Part shown: positions 7,354 to 15,690 of the stretch, in pieces | Position numbering within the stretch: the stretch's first letter is position 1 | Layout of the letters: each line of letters begins with the position of its first letter | Assembly (NCBI GenBank): GCA_002162955.1 | Contig: MABD01000037.1 | Span: forward strand, 158,031-222,030 | Reading direction: 5' to 3' | DNA from: Gammaproteobacteria bacterium 45_16_T64 | GTDB lineage: Bacteria > Pseudomonadota > Gammaproteobacteria > Pseudomonadales > Ketobacteraceae | Length of the DNA: 64,000 nucleotides | The notes under the pieces: generated by a model | The model's input: only the letters and a program-made list of their open reading frames with translations | What the model was told of the DNA's origin: nothing | Databases searched by the model: none | Made by a program: the position numbers and the translations under genes

Positions 7354-8769
7354 TTATTTCCCTAAGATGGCAAAGGCAATATTTGCCTGCTCACAAAAAT
7401 GTCGAAACGTTAAGAACGAGTGTTCATCCAGCGGTGTACTTGTCAACGAGCGATCAGCGTAGATGATCCCCATGGGTTTACCTCCCACTTGGATCGGTAT
7501 TGCAAAAAATTCGACCGCCCCCAGCGCGTCATATATGTCAGGTGTCAGCAGAGGTCCCAGATCTGAGCGCATTTTACGATCCATCCATAGTGGCTCGTTC
7601 AACGCGAGTATATGAGTAAAGATATTCTCTTTTTTATTCAGTGAAAAATTAAACGACTGGGTAAACGCGCCTCTATCCTCACCGAGCACAAATTTAGCGA
7701 CTAGTTGAGATTTCCCCTTTCCGATTAATGATAACACCACACGATCCATGTCCAACGATCGATAGATCCCCTCCAGAACGGTACCCAATACCACATTCAT
7801 ATCAACCTGCTCACTGAGCATCGTCGACAATTCTCTTAGTATGTTCAGTTGCAACTCAACGTGATTATCTTTGGTAATCTTTTTATCTTCGACACTCTCA
7901 CTCTCTTTGGTGGGAGGACTAGGAATAAACTGCGCCGCAATGTTAATACCAAAGTTCTCGATCATTCTGATCGCTTTTATTGAGTTCTGATACGCCATCT
8001 CTCTGATGACATCGCTAGATTTATGATGGTCTTCGCTTATTTCTCGAATTACCTCCCTAACTTCGTGCACGTCCCAGCCATTTTCGACCGAATTCGCCAA
8101 TCGAAATCCATGTTCAATATCCAGAACACTTTTATCCCGTGTATCCGAATGACTGAGGGCTCCCATTAACAAAGTACTCAAATGCCATTCCTTAGATAGC
8201 TCTGAGGTAAGTTTCTCTAAGGTAAAGCCCAGCACTTTTTTTTCAGCGTCTACCGCACTGGAATGCGAGTATTCCGCCGCAAGCATCTCCTCCCTACCAT
8301 AAGGGAAACACCAAAATGCCATGCTGCCCAATCGATTAAGTAATGCGGCAATAAAAATCTCTTCGGTATTCGGCGCGCGTCTAGAGCTAGCAAATTCTTT
8401 CGCTTGTATCGCTGCATGAAACGACTTTACCAACTCGCCCAAAGCAGCATCGTGGCGGACACCCGTCAATATGGTATCTATCAATGATATCGACAGCGCA
8501 ATACCGCGCACGACCTCAAAACCCAGAACAACAATTGAACGACTAACCGTATTGATGCGTTGACCCACCGGGTTGTAATAGGCGCTATTAGCCATCCTAA
8601 GCACACGCGCAGTCATTGCACTATCGCCTAAAATAACTTGGGCAAGTTCCTGAATAGACGATTCTGTGTCAGCCGAAAGTGAGGCTATACTACGAGCAGT
8701 ATGAGCAAATAAGGGAAACTCTTCCTCGTTTAGTTTTCGTACCCATTCTTTAATCGTAATCTCTTTCAT
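7354..8769 (-). CDS. HDOD domain-GAF domain signalling protein
   Basis: The first half (about residues 10-215) is an HDOD domain: FPLFAHTARSIASLS, LAQVILGDSAMTARVLRMANSAYYNP, INTVSRSIVVLGFEVVRGIA and EIFIAALLNRLGSMAFW match the usual blocks. HDOD proteins lack the HD metal ligands and act as signalling or scaffold modules. The second half (about residues 305-465) is a GAF domain (LREL-STMLSEQVDMNVVLGTVLEGIYRSLDMDRVVLSLI and PMGIIYADRS). There is no transmembrane segment. ATG 8769 is preceded by GGAGG at five-base spacing, which settles the start. It lies 73 bp downstream of the alpha/beta hydrolase gene and is probably in one unit with it. Output partners are unknown. Confidence 0.85.
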   Translation of the reverse strand: MKEITIKEWVRKLNEEEFPLFAHTARSIASLSADTESSIQELAQVILGDSAMTARVLRMANSAYYNPVGQRINTVSRSIVVLGFEVVRGIALSISLIDTILTGVRHDAALGELVKSFHAAIQAKEFASSRRAPNTEEIFIAALLNRLGSMAFWCFPYGREEMLAAEYSHSSAVDAEKKVLGFTLEKLTSELSKEWHLSTLLMGALSHSDTRDKSVLDIEHGFRLANSVENGWDVHEVREVIREISEDHHKSSDVIREMAYQNSIKAIRMIENFGINIAAQFIPSPPTKESESVEDKKITKDNHVELQLNILRELSTMLSEQVDMNVVLGTVLEGIYRSLDMDRVVLSLIGKGKSQLVAKFVLGEDRGAFTQSFNFSLNKKENIFTHILALNEPLWMDRKMRSDLGPLLTPDIYDALGAVEFFAIPIQVGGKPMGIIYADRSLTSTPLDEHSFLTFRHFCEQANIAFAILGK

Positions 8770-8842
8770 GTTGCCTCCTTGTCATCAAGCCTAGCAGCTA
8801 TTACCTATGACAAGTATGGAGAACAATGAAATTTGAGACCTT

Positions 8843-10081
8843 TTAGCCAGACCATGAAAAATCTATTTTTTTGAGAAAATTACTCATTTCTCTCAAATAC
8901 AAGTTACGATCAAGGTGCAGCACATGATTACCTGGAAACCAATGAATCATACATTGATCCCAGTGCTCCCATAACAATCTCGCATGTTTAGGCGGTGCTA
9001 GCCTATCTCCTGCACCACCAACGATGAACAACCGCTCCTTGGGTATAAGAGGCTTATAGGTCAATGGACAGTGCACAGCCATAAAATGCCTTGCCTCCTG
9101 AATCCTAATCCCACTCAGGCGCAACCCTGCTTTGATCACCATACTCGCGGGAAACCACTGCAACATTAAATCGAACAAACTCACCACCGGAACATTAGGT
9201 ACAGAGAAATAAAGACGCTCTTCAACTGCAGCCAACAGAGATGCAGTATACCCACCCAAACTAATACCGGTAACACCAATCTTTTCGACTCCTTGATCCT
9301 CCAGATAATCCATAAAGATTCTAAAATCATGGACAGAGTGAGCAACAGACTCATTTATGTTCGCAATTCCTCCTGAAAAGTAACCCGCACCACTAAAAGG
9401 AGCCCACTTGCCACGTCTCTGACCATGGTGCGGAAGAGTATAGAGCAGGATGTCATATCCCTGTTCATAAAACCAAGGTAACCCCAAGAACATACTATTT
9501 AACCAATAGGGGTCCGCCATAAACCCGTGAATAACACAGATTGTCGGTCGAGGGCCGCTATCATGACGCCAGTATTGCGCGGTTGCCTTCATGTTATTCT
9601 TATTCCGTAAATACCCATCACGCAATCGAGGGTTGGTAGGGACAAAAGGACTATCAAAACTCAACTGAACACAGGATCCATGCTTCGGTGTGAAATGAGG
9701 CCACCCAGCAGGCCCCTCATGAATAGGCACTCCTCGAACAGGTCGCTTAAAGAAAAGAGATGGATCACCTGAGTTTGCCTTCTCTTTGTAGATCTCGCTA
9801 TCGTTATAGTCTTTCTGTAACTTTAGTGGCGAAGCACCAAAAGGTAACGCCAACACAGAAACCAAAGACGCAACGCTCGTTCGCAGAGCGACATCAACCG
9901 TGGCCGTCCCGCCGACCATCATTTCTGTTTTGAAATTCAACTCGAAGTCATCAGGAAGCTTATAGAAGTTAGCCTCTAAATTATCCCACCAGGGCTGCGG
10001 AGGCATCAATTCTCTTGTAAGAATAAAGTCCGAGTTTTCAATTTTAGACGCGACTGTCACCAGATTTGAGTTTCTATCCAC
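8843..10081 (-). CDS. Alpha/beta hydrolase, ABHD18-like
   Basis: The central region has the alpha/beta hydrolase plan: oxyanion segment CVIHGFMAD, nucleophile elbow GISLGG (Ser near residue 271), an acid in GGAGDRLAPP and the catalytic His in FPGNHVLH. Spacing and the PHHGQRRGKW loop match the ABHD18/PF09752 group of uncharacterised hydrolases. The N-terminal 90 residues have no recognised domain. An outer GTG at 10087 overlaps its GAGG ribosome binding site, whereas the in-frame GTG at 10081 has five-base spacing, so I prefer the latter. No signal peptide is visible, suggesting a cytoplasmic enzyme. Transcribed with the HDOD gene; substrate unknown. Confidence 0.8.
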   Translation of the reverse strand: MDRNSNLVTVASKIENSDFILTRELMPPQPWWDNLEANFYKLPDDFELNFKTEMMVGGTATVDVALRTSVASLVSVLALPFGASPLKLQKDYNDSEIYKEKANSGDPSLFFKRPVRGVPIHEGPAGWPHFTPKHGSCVQLSFDSPFVPTNPRLRDGYLRNKNNMKATAQYWRHDSGPRPTICVIHGFMADPYWLNSMFLGLPWFYEQGYDILLYTLPHHGQRRGKWAPFSGAGYFSGGIANINESVAHSVHDFRIFMDYLEDQGVEKIGVTGISLGGYTASLLAAVEERLYFSVPNVPVVSLFDLMLQWFPASMVIKAGLRLSGIRIQEARHFMAVHCPLTYKPLIPKERLFIVGGAGDRLAPPKHARLLWEHWDQCMIHWFPGNHVLHLDRNLYLREMSNFLKKIDFSWSG

Positions 10082-10348
10082 ACCCACCTCTTTTTCCGTT
10101 AGATCAATTAACTATAGACACTTCCTCTTATTATTCCTACGTCCCAGGTATCCAATAAGGACAACCACTAAAATGACGTAATTAGCCCCCTGCCCCCCAT
10201 TATGGCCTAGACGTACATGGGCTTTTTTACAGCAAAAACTTAGTACACTCGAATCAGTGCCCGACCAAACCTAATCGAATTCTGTTTGAGCAACTTTCGA
10301 ACATCTGTGCTTAACTGAAAAGACTGCTGTAATTATGTATTAAGGTAT

Positions 10349-12430
10349 ATGAACCCTAAAGTACTCATCGTTGACGACATAAACGACAATATCTTCCTAA
10401 TGGAGATTACGTTAGAAGATTTGCCGATATCCACCGACTCTGCCACTAGTGGCGAAGAGGCAATATCACTCGCCCAAAAAAATGAGTACGTCGCCATTTT
10501 GATGGACATCAATATGCCCGGCATGGATGGTTTTGAATGCATAAGACGTATTCGTGAAATACCAGGGCATCAACTAACACCGGTCATATTCATCACGGCC
10601 GCAGGGAATATGGATGACTATGTTGAGCGGGGTTATGCCGTCGGTGCGATTGATTATCTCAACAAGCCCATTGAAGAAAGAGTCATTTGTAGCAAGGTGA
10701 GCATCCTCATTTCCCTGTTTACCGAGCGAAAAAACAGCGAAGAAGCACTAAGAAAAGTCCAGCAGCTACAGCGACAACATGAGCAGCTGCTTAATTTCAC
10801 TGCGGATGGCATCGTTGGGCTGGATACAGAGAACATTGTCACTTTTGCCAATACCGCCGCCTGCACATTATTAACAGCAACCCTAAAATCAATCATTGGC
10901 CAGCCATTCAAGAATTTCATTGACCCATTGCTCGACGAGCAGCAATGGGAACAATCTGATTTTGTACAAACGTTTAAAGAGGGCCAATGCAATCAAAGTG
11001 ACAACACGTTTTTCTGGCGTAACCAACAAGCAAAATTCCCGGTTCAATACACCCAATCATCTATTGTTGAAGATGACATATTTCAAGGGGGTGTCGTCAT
11101 CTTCCAGGATATATCTGAAAGAAAGGAAATCGAAAATCAACTGGTTAATCTGGCTAAATTCGATCAACTTACCGGATTATCTAACAGGACTCTATATTGG
11201 GAATTCCTGGAAAAAGTTACCGCATATTCAAAACGCACTAATGATAATCTTTGTGTTATGTTTATTGATCTTGATCATTTCAAGGAGATTAACGATAGTC
11301 TAGGCCATGACGCGGGAGATCTGCTCCTTGTACAAGCAACAGAACGGCTCAAAAGCGTACTAAGAAATGCCGACCTTATATCGAGGTTGGGCGGCGATGA
11401 ATTCGCTGTCGTCATTCAACAGCTAACCAATATCAATGATATTGCTACCGTCGCACAAAAAATTATTGATGTCATCGCAGAGCCATTCTTTCTATTTGAT
11501 AAAGAATCCTACATCGGTGCAAGCATAGGCATAGCGAGTTTCCCCGAACATGGAATGGATGCTACTACGCTAACCAAAGCCGCTGACACAGCCATGTATC
11601 ATGCAAAACAACATGGTAGAAACACCTATAAGTTTTTCGATAACGATATGCACATGCGTATCCAGAGTCATTTGGAGGTATCAAACGATTTACGCATTGC
11701 CATAAAACAGCAAGATTTAGAGCCCTACTACCAGCCTATCATAAAAATATCGGATCAAAAATTGAATGGTTTTGAGGCGCTAGTCCGATGGAATCACAAG
11801 GAAAAAGGGCTAGTCTCTCCAGGATTATTTATTCCTGTTGCTGAAGAATCTGGGCTGATTGAAGACATTGGAAACCTAATGCTACTGCTTGCAGGAAAAC
11901 AAGCCAACGATTGGTTTTGTAATGAAACAGATATGACCATTGCCATTAACGTTGCCGCAAAACAACTAAAACAAAAAGACTTTTCACAACAAATTTTACG
12001 ACTCTTAGATAACCAACATATATCGCCACACTATATAAAACTCGAACTGACTGAATCGGCGCTGATGGACGACCCAAACGATGTCATTCGACAACTTCAT
12101 GAATTACGCGACGTCGGCATTACGATCGCCATCGATGATTTCGGCACAGGTTATTCTTCACTAAGCTATCTAAAGAAGTTTCCTATTGATTTTCTAAAAA
12201 TCGATCAGAGTTTTGTACGGGAGATTGGTGAAGATAAAAATGACGAAGCTATCATTAATGCAATCATCCAAATGGCACATTCCCTTGGACTAAAAGTAAT
12301 CGCAGAGGGAGTAGAAACAAAAGAGCAGCTCGGTTTTCTAAAAAATCTAGATTGCGATTACGCCCAAGGTTATCTATTCAGCAAACCCGTTCCCTGGCGT
12401 GAGGCAGAACAATTCTTGCCGATGCGATAA
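10349..12430 (+). CDS. REC-PAS-GGDEF-EAL bifunctional c-di-GMP response regulator
   Basis: Domains in order: receiver (about 1-125; KVLIVDDINDN, phospho-Asp in AILMDINMPGMDG, NKPI), PAS (about 140-260), GGDEF (about 265-425) with an intact RLGGDEFAVV motif near residue 348, and EAL (about 440-690) with FEALVRWNH, ELTESALMDD, IAIDDFGTGYSSL, KIDQSF and VIAEGVET all present. Both the diguanylate cyclase and the phosphodiesterase therefore look catalytically competent, with receiver phosphorylation and PAS ligand as likely switches. ATG 10349 follows TTAAGG closely. No kinase gene is adjacent. The last 57 bp overlap, tail to tail, the 3' end of the convergent AraC gene. Confidence 0.92.
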   Translation: MNPKVLIVDDINDNIFLMEITLEDLPISTDSATSGEEAISLAQKNEYVAILMDINMPGMDGFECIRRIREIPGHQLTPVIFITAAGNMDDYVERGYAVGAIDYLNKPIEERVICSKVSILISLFTERKNSEEALRKVQQLQRQHEQLLNFTADGIVGLDTENIVTFANTAACTLLTATLKSIIGQPFKNFIDPLLDEQQWEQSDFVQTFKEGQCNQSDNTFFWRNQQAKFPVQYTQSSIVEDDIFQGGVVIFQDISERKEIENQLVNLAKFDQLTGLSNRTLYWEFLEKVTAYSKRTNDNLCVMFIDLDHFKEINDSLGHDAGDLLLVQATERLKSVLRNADLISRLGGDEFAVVIQQLTNINDIATVAQKIIDVIAEPFFLFDKESYIGASIGIASFPEHGMDATTLTKAADTAMYHAKQHGRNTYKFFDNDMHMRIQSHLEVSNDLRIAIKQQDLEPYYQPIIKISDQKLNGFEALVRWNHKEKGLVSPGLFIPVAEESGLIEDIGNLMLLLAGKQANDWFCNETDMTIAINVAAKQLKQKDFSQQILRLLDNQHISPHYIKLELTESALMDDPNDVIRQLHELRDVGITIAIDDFGTGYSSLSYLKKFPIDFLKIDQSFVREIGEDKNDEAIINAIIQMAHSLGLKVIAEGVETKEQLGFLKNLDCDYAQGYLFSKPVPWREAEQFLPMR

Positions 12431-13459
12431 CGGGGTTTTTCCGGTCCAACGCTTGAAAGCACGCCTAAAATTAGCCGTATCAGAAAATTGCAGGTTAGCG
12501 GCAATATCTGCGACGGTGTTCGACCGATCCGCCAATAACAAATCCGCTCGCTCTAACAAAATGGTTTCTTTTACCTTTTGATAACTGGTACCCAATGCGC
12601 TCAACTTTCTTTTTAACGTGCGTGGACTTATACATATCTCATCCGCAACCATCGCAAGGCTAAGAGGCGCTCGCAATTCAGTACCATACTGCCAACTATC
12701 TAACTCATAGTTGATTACTCGACGAACCCGAGTCACTAGGCTTTGACGAGCAGCAGCTCCAGCATATTCTCGTTGGCACTGTTGCATTGCCATCTGACAT
12801 GTATAGGGATCACGATATTTCATCGGCAATTGTAAAAGAGCTGCGTCAATCGACATCTGGTTCACCGCGCAATTATAGTGTACGGGGTTTTGTAGGATTG
12901 CCTCATAAACGGTAGGGTAACCAGGGTCTGGATAAGCAAAGCGGAATTCACATTCAATATGCTCTGCTCCCAGCATCATTTTTGCATTGTTATAAACACC
13001 CGCATACAAACACTCAACCGCCAATGGTAATAGACGACCAGCCCCCCAAGCTTCGTGTGTTTGAAAACACGCTTTTCCATCACTCACTTTCATATCAACC
13101 ACCATCAGTGGCGACAAAGCCTTGTAATAAGCTAACTGTATTTCACACGCATCTGCTAATGTATCACTCGTCATTGCAGCAATCCCCATCATACCGTTGC
13201 TGGCAATATGCAAATATTTCCCCAAATGCAAACCCAATCCTTGCTTCGGGAATAGCTGTAACGAATTCACGATCAACTGGGTATATTGGCCATAAGAAAT
13301 ATGCACAGAAAAGTCATCTAATTCATCACGAGTTATCCCTGTATTTGCCAACAATACATTGATATCAGTCCCCTCTTCCTGCATAAGTCGTATCAACCCT
13401 GCTGGATAGTTGTTTAGAGGAACCAGTTTGTCATCCGTATTGATTGTTTGTCGTCTCAC
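12374..13459 (-). CDS. AraC family regulator with AraC_N (arabinose-binding-like) domain
   Basis: Of 361 residues, the N-terminal two thirds fit the PF12625-type domain: PAGLIRLMQEEGTDINVLL, QYTQLIVNSLQLFPKQGLGLHLG and the later LMVVDMKVSD stretch. The C-terminal helix-turn-helix pair reads LSLAMVADEICISPRTLKRKL and VADIAANLQFSDTANFRRAFKRWTG, ending T-P-L-S-H-R. This is the arrangement of regulators such as OruR and other metabolic AraC proteins. GTG 13459 has AAGG at six-base spacing. The 3' end overlaps the convergent c-di-GMP gene by 57 bp, so transcripts of the two genes would be complementary there. The regulated genes are unknown; the lipoprotein hydrolase is divergent and 282 bp away. 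Confidence 0.88.
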   Translation of the reverse strand: MRRQTINTDDKLVPLNNYPAGLIRLMQEEGTDINVLLANTGITRDELDDFSVHISYGQYTQLIVNSLQLFPKQGLGLHLGKYLHIASNGMMGIAAMTSDTLADACEIQLAYYKALSPLMVVDMKVSDGKACFQTHEAWGAGRLLPLAVECLYAGVYNNAKMMLGAEHIECEFRFAYPDPGYPTVYEAILQNPVHYNCAVNQMSIDAALLQLPMKYRDPYTCQMAMQQCQREYAGAAARQSLVTRVRRVINYELDSWQYGTELRAPLSLAMVADEICISPRTLKRKLSALGTSYQKVKETILLERADLLLADRSNTVADIAANLQFSDTANFRRAFKRWTGKTPLSHRQELFCLTPGNGFAE

Positions 13460-13741
13460 ACTACACCTTCTGGCCTATTTAACCGCTTAAGCATAACAGC
13501 TTGCCAGGCCCTTTATAACCCTGTTGACCCGTAATAACCCCACCCAAAAAACAACCTAAGTCATTGATTTTATTATCACTCATGACGAGCAGAGCAAACC
13601 CGGTAACGTCTGCGTTATTAATCTTACCTTCCTTCGGTTCAATCTCGTCCCGTGGTGACCCTTATACCAATATCAATCTCATAGGATACTTCCCCAAAAT
13701 AAAAAAGAGCTAAGACGGCCATACAAAAAGGAATTATAACC

Positions 13742-15574
13742 ATGTCGGTGTCACATCACAGTAAGCAAGCATCCACCTTACTAGCAGCGTTACTTTTTCT
13801 AGTCATACTTTCGACAATGCTAGGTTGTGATGGAGGCACATCGGGAGATAGTCCAAGTCGTTCGCAAACCCCTCCAGCACCGAACGATAATAATCAAGAT
13901 CCTGACTCCAACCTCGAATTATCCGTGAACATTACAAAAGGCCTACTCTCTTCACCATTAACCAGTCAATTCCCCGAACTACCGAGTGAATGCAACAATA
14001 TTCAATTTCTACATTACACACCAACGCTCGACATTAATAACGAACCTTACCAAAGAGATACAAGAGACGCCGACAATATCTTCTTTTTTATGCCGGGGTT
14101 GCTCGCGGGGGCTGGAGCATTTAACTATTTTGCAGAGCAACTCGTGCTAGAAGCCCACCAGCAGCAGCAAGTGATCGAGGTATTCTCTGTTGACCGAAGA
14201 GATCAGTGTTTACGAGATACCAAAGGTTTAGAAGAGGCCGAAAAACAGCGGGACATCATGATAGCGGTTGATTATTACTATAACGGTAGCGAAATTAACG
14301 GGGAACAATTCCAAGGAGTAAAGAAAAGCAAAGACTTACCTTGGTTAGCGGACATGGGATTAGGACTAGTTCAAGAAGATTTAATGTCCCTACTTCAACA
14401 CTATGTCCCCGATCCTCTACAACGTCAGCAAAAAGTATTTATTGGCGGCCATTCTCTAGGGGGCTTACTCACACATAGCTTCACCGGGTGGGATTTTGAT
14501 GATGATATATCTACCACTGATGATGCAGGTTTTAATCAAGCAGCGGGGTTTATCAGACTCGATATCGACGTAACACCCAAACTAGCCGAGTTGGATAATC
14601 ACTTAACCTATGGTCAAAACGGATTCGACGTAGACCAAAGTAATGCGGCAAATGTACGCTACCGAAATAATCTAGACAAGTTAATTAGTGGTCGAAACTC
14701 ACGTATTAACGCTTTGCCCGGCATTGATACAGAAACATTCTTCTTGCTTGAAATGGCCGCAATGGTTGCACACTGGGCCCCAAAAGAAGAAGCATCGCTG
14801 CTCCAAGAACTTCCCATTGGCAGTACAACCAATCTCATGTTAAAACTCATTCACTCTGACTCTCTAGGTAACTTTATTGGCAGTAACCCGGGTATTCGTG
14901 ACTTCCGATATACCAACGAAGCACTATTGGGCATCATCTTTGACGATGACTTCATGCCAGTTAGCATCCTACAAACAAGCCTTGGTTTTTTAGAGGGAGG
15001 ATCCATTGAAACTAAGAGCTTTCCCGTCAACCCAACACTTTCTGCGATCATCGATTTTTTCGTCCCTGATCTTGGTAATCTTCTCACTAAAGAACAACTC
15101 TATATCGCCACTGAACCTCAAACAGAGCAAGTAACATCGCCGCTTTATCAATGGCGCAATTTTGACATTATCAGCAATGAAATCGACACACTCACAACGG
15201 AAGAAGAGGAGATGACCGATATCGCCAGTTTTGCTGAGAGCATCTACAAAGGTCCTGGCACATTCACCGAATGGTATATGTCCGCACGCGTCCCACTTGA
15301 ACTTGACATCATATCAGGCAGCACTCCAATCCAGGGCATTCCCTATTGGCATGCCAAAGCCGCCAGGGAAAAGCCATTACTCGAAATCGTAGGGGGGCGA
15401 GGGTTAGCTACCGTGAAAGATGATATAGAACCTCTAGGGCAATTGATTGTTGCCGCAGGGTATAACCACATGGACCTGTTAACCGCATCAAATGAACATA
15501 AGGACAGGAGAGAAAACGAGGTAATTGCTCCCATTCTCGACTTTGCTCGTCAACACACATCTTCCGCCCCATAA
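13742..15574 (+). CDS. Lipoprotein alpha/beta hydrolase (lipase-like)
   Basis: The N-terminus is a signal peptide ending in STMLGC, an imperfect lipobox, with Asp at +2; a Ser/Pro/Asp/Asn-rich tether follows (about residues 32-60). By the +2 rule Asp would hold the lipoprotein in the inner membrane. The catalytic part has NIFFFMPGLLAGAGAF as a candidate oxyanion loop and IGGHSLGG as nucleophile elbow (Ser near residue 237), with a candidate late His in AAGYNHMDLL. At 610 residues it is much larger than a minimal lipase. ATG 13742 follows AAGGA. A hairpin 8 bp after the stop supports a monocistronic unit. It diverges from the AraC gene across 282 bp. Substrate (lipid or other ester) is inferred only from the fold. 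Confidence 0.75.
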   Translation: MSVSHHSKQASTLLAALLFLVILSTMLGCDGGTSGDSPSRSQTPPAPNDNNQDPDSNLELSVNITKGLLSSPLTSQFPELPSECNNIQFLHYTPTLDINNEPYQRDTRDADNIFFFMPGLLAGAGAFNYFAEQLVLEAHQQQQVIEVFSVDRRDQCLRDTKGLEEAEKQRDIMIAVDYYYNGSEINGEQFQGVKKSKDLPWLADMGLGLVQEDLMSLLQHYVPDPLQRQQKVFIGGHSLGGLLTHSFTGWDFDDDISTTDDAGFNQAAGFIRLDIDVTPKLAELDNHLTYGQNGFDVDQSNAANVRYRNNLDKLISGRNSRINALPGIDTETFFLLEMAAMVAHWAPKEEASLLQELPIGSTTNLMLKLIHSDSLGNFIGSNPGIRDFRYTNEALLGIIFDDDFMPVSILQTSLGFLEGGSIETKSFPVNPTLSAIIDFFVPDLGNLLTKEQLYIATEPQTEQVTSPLYQWRNFDIISNEIDTLTTEEEEMTDIASFAESIYKGPGTFTEWYMSARVPLELDIISGSTPIQGIPYWHAKAAREKPLLEIVGGRGLATVKDDIEPLGQLIVAAGYNHMDLLTASNEHKDRRENEVIAPILDFARQHTSSAP

Positions 15575-15581
15575 TACCTAT

Positions 15582-15619
15582 CCCAAGCCGCCAGCATCCA
15601 ACGAAGGTGGTGGCTTGGG
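15582..15619 (+). terminator. Hairpin terminator candidate after the lipoprotein hydrolase
   Basis: CCCAAGCCGCCA (15582-15593) pairs with TGGTGGCTTGGG (15608-15619): 12 bp with one G-U pair and a 14-base loop. Only a weak T-containing tail follows. Confidence 0.6.
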
Positions 15620-15690
15620 CTATACTACTATTGATCTCAGTGACAATTTTGAATGCCTAGAAAATTCAAAATGAAATCAATAGGTTAACT

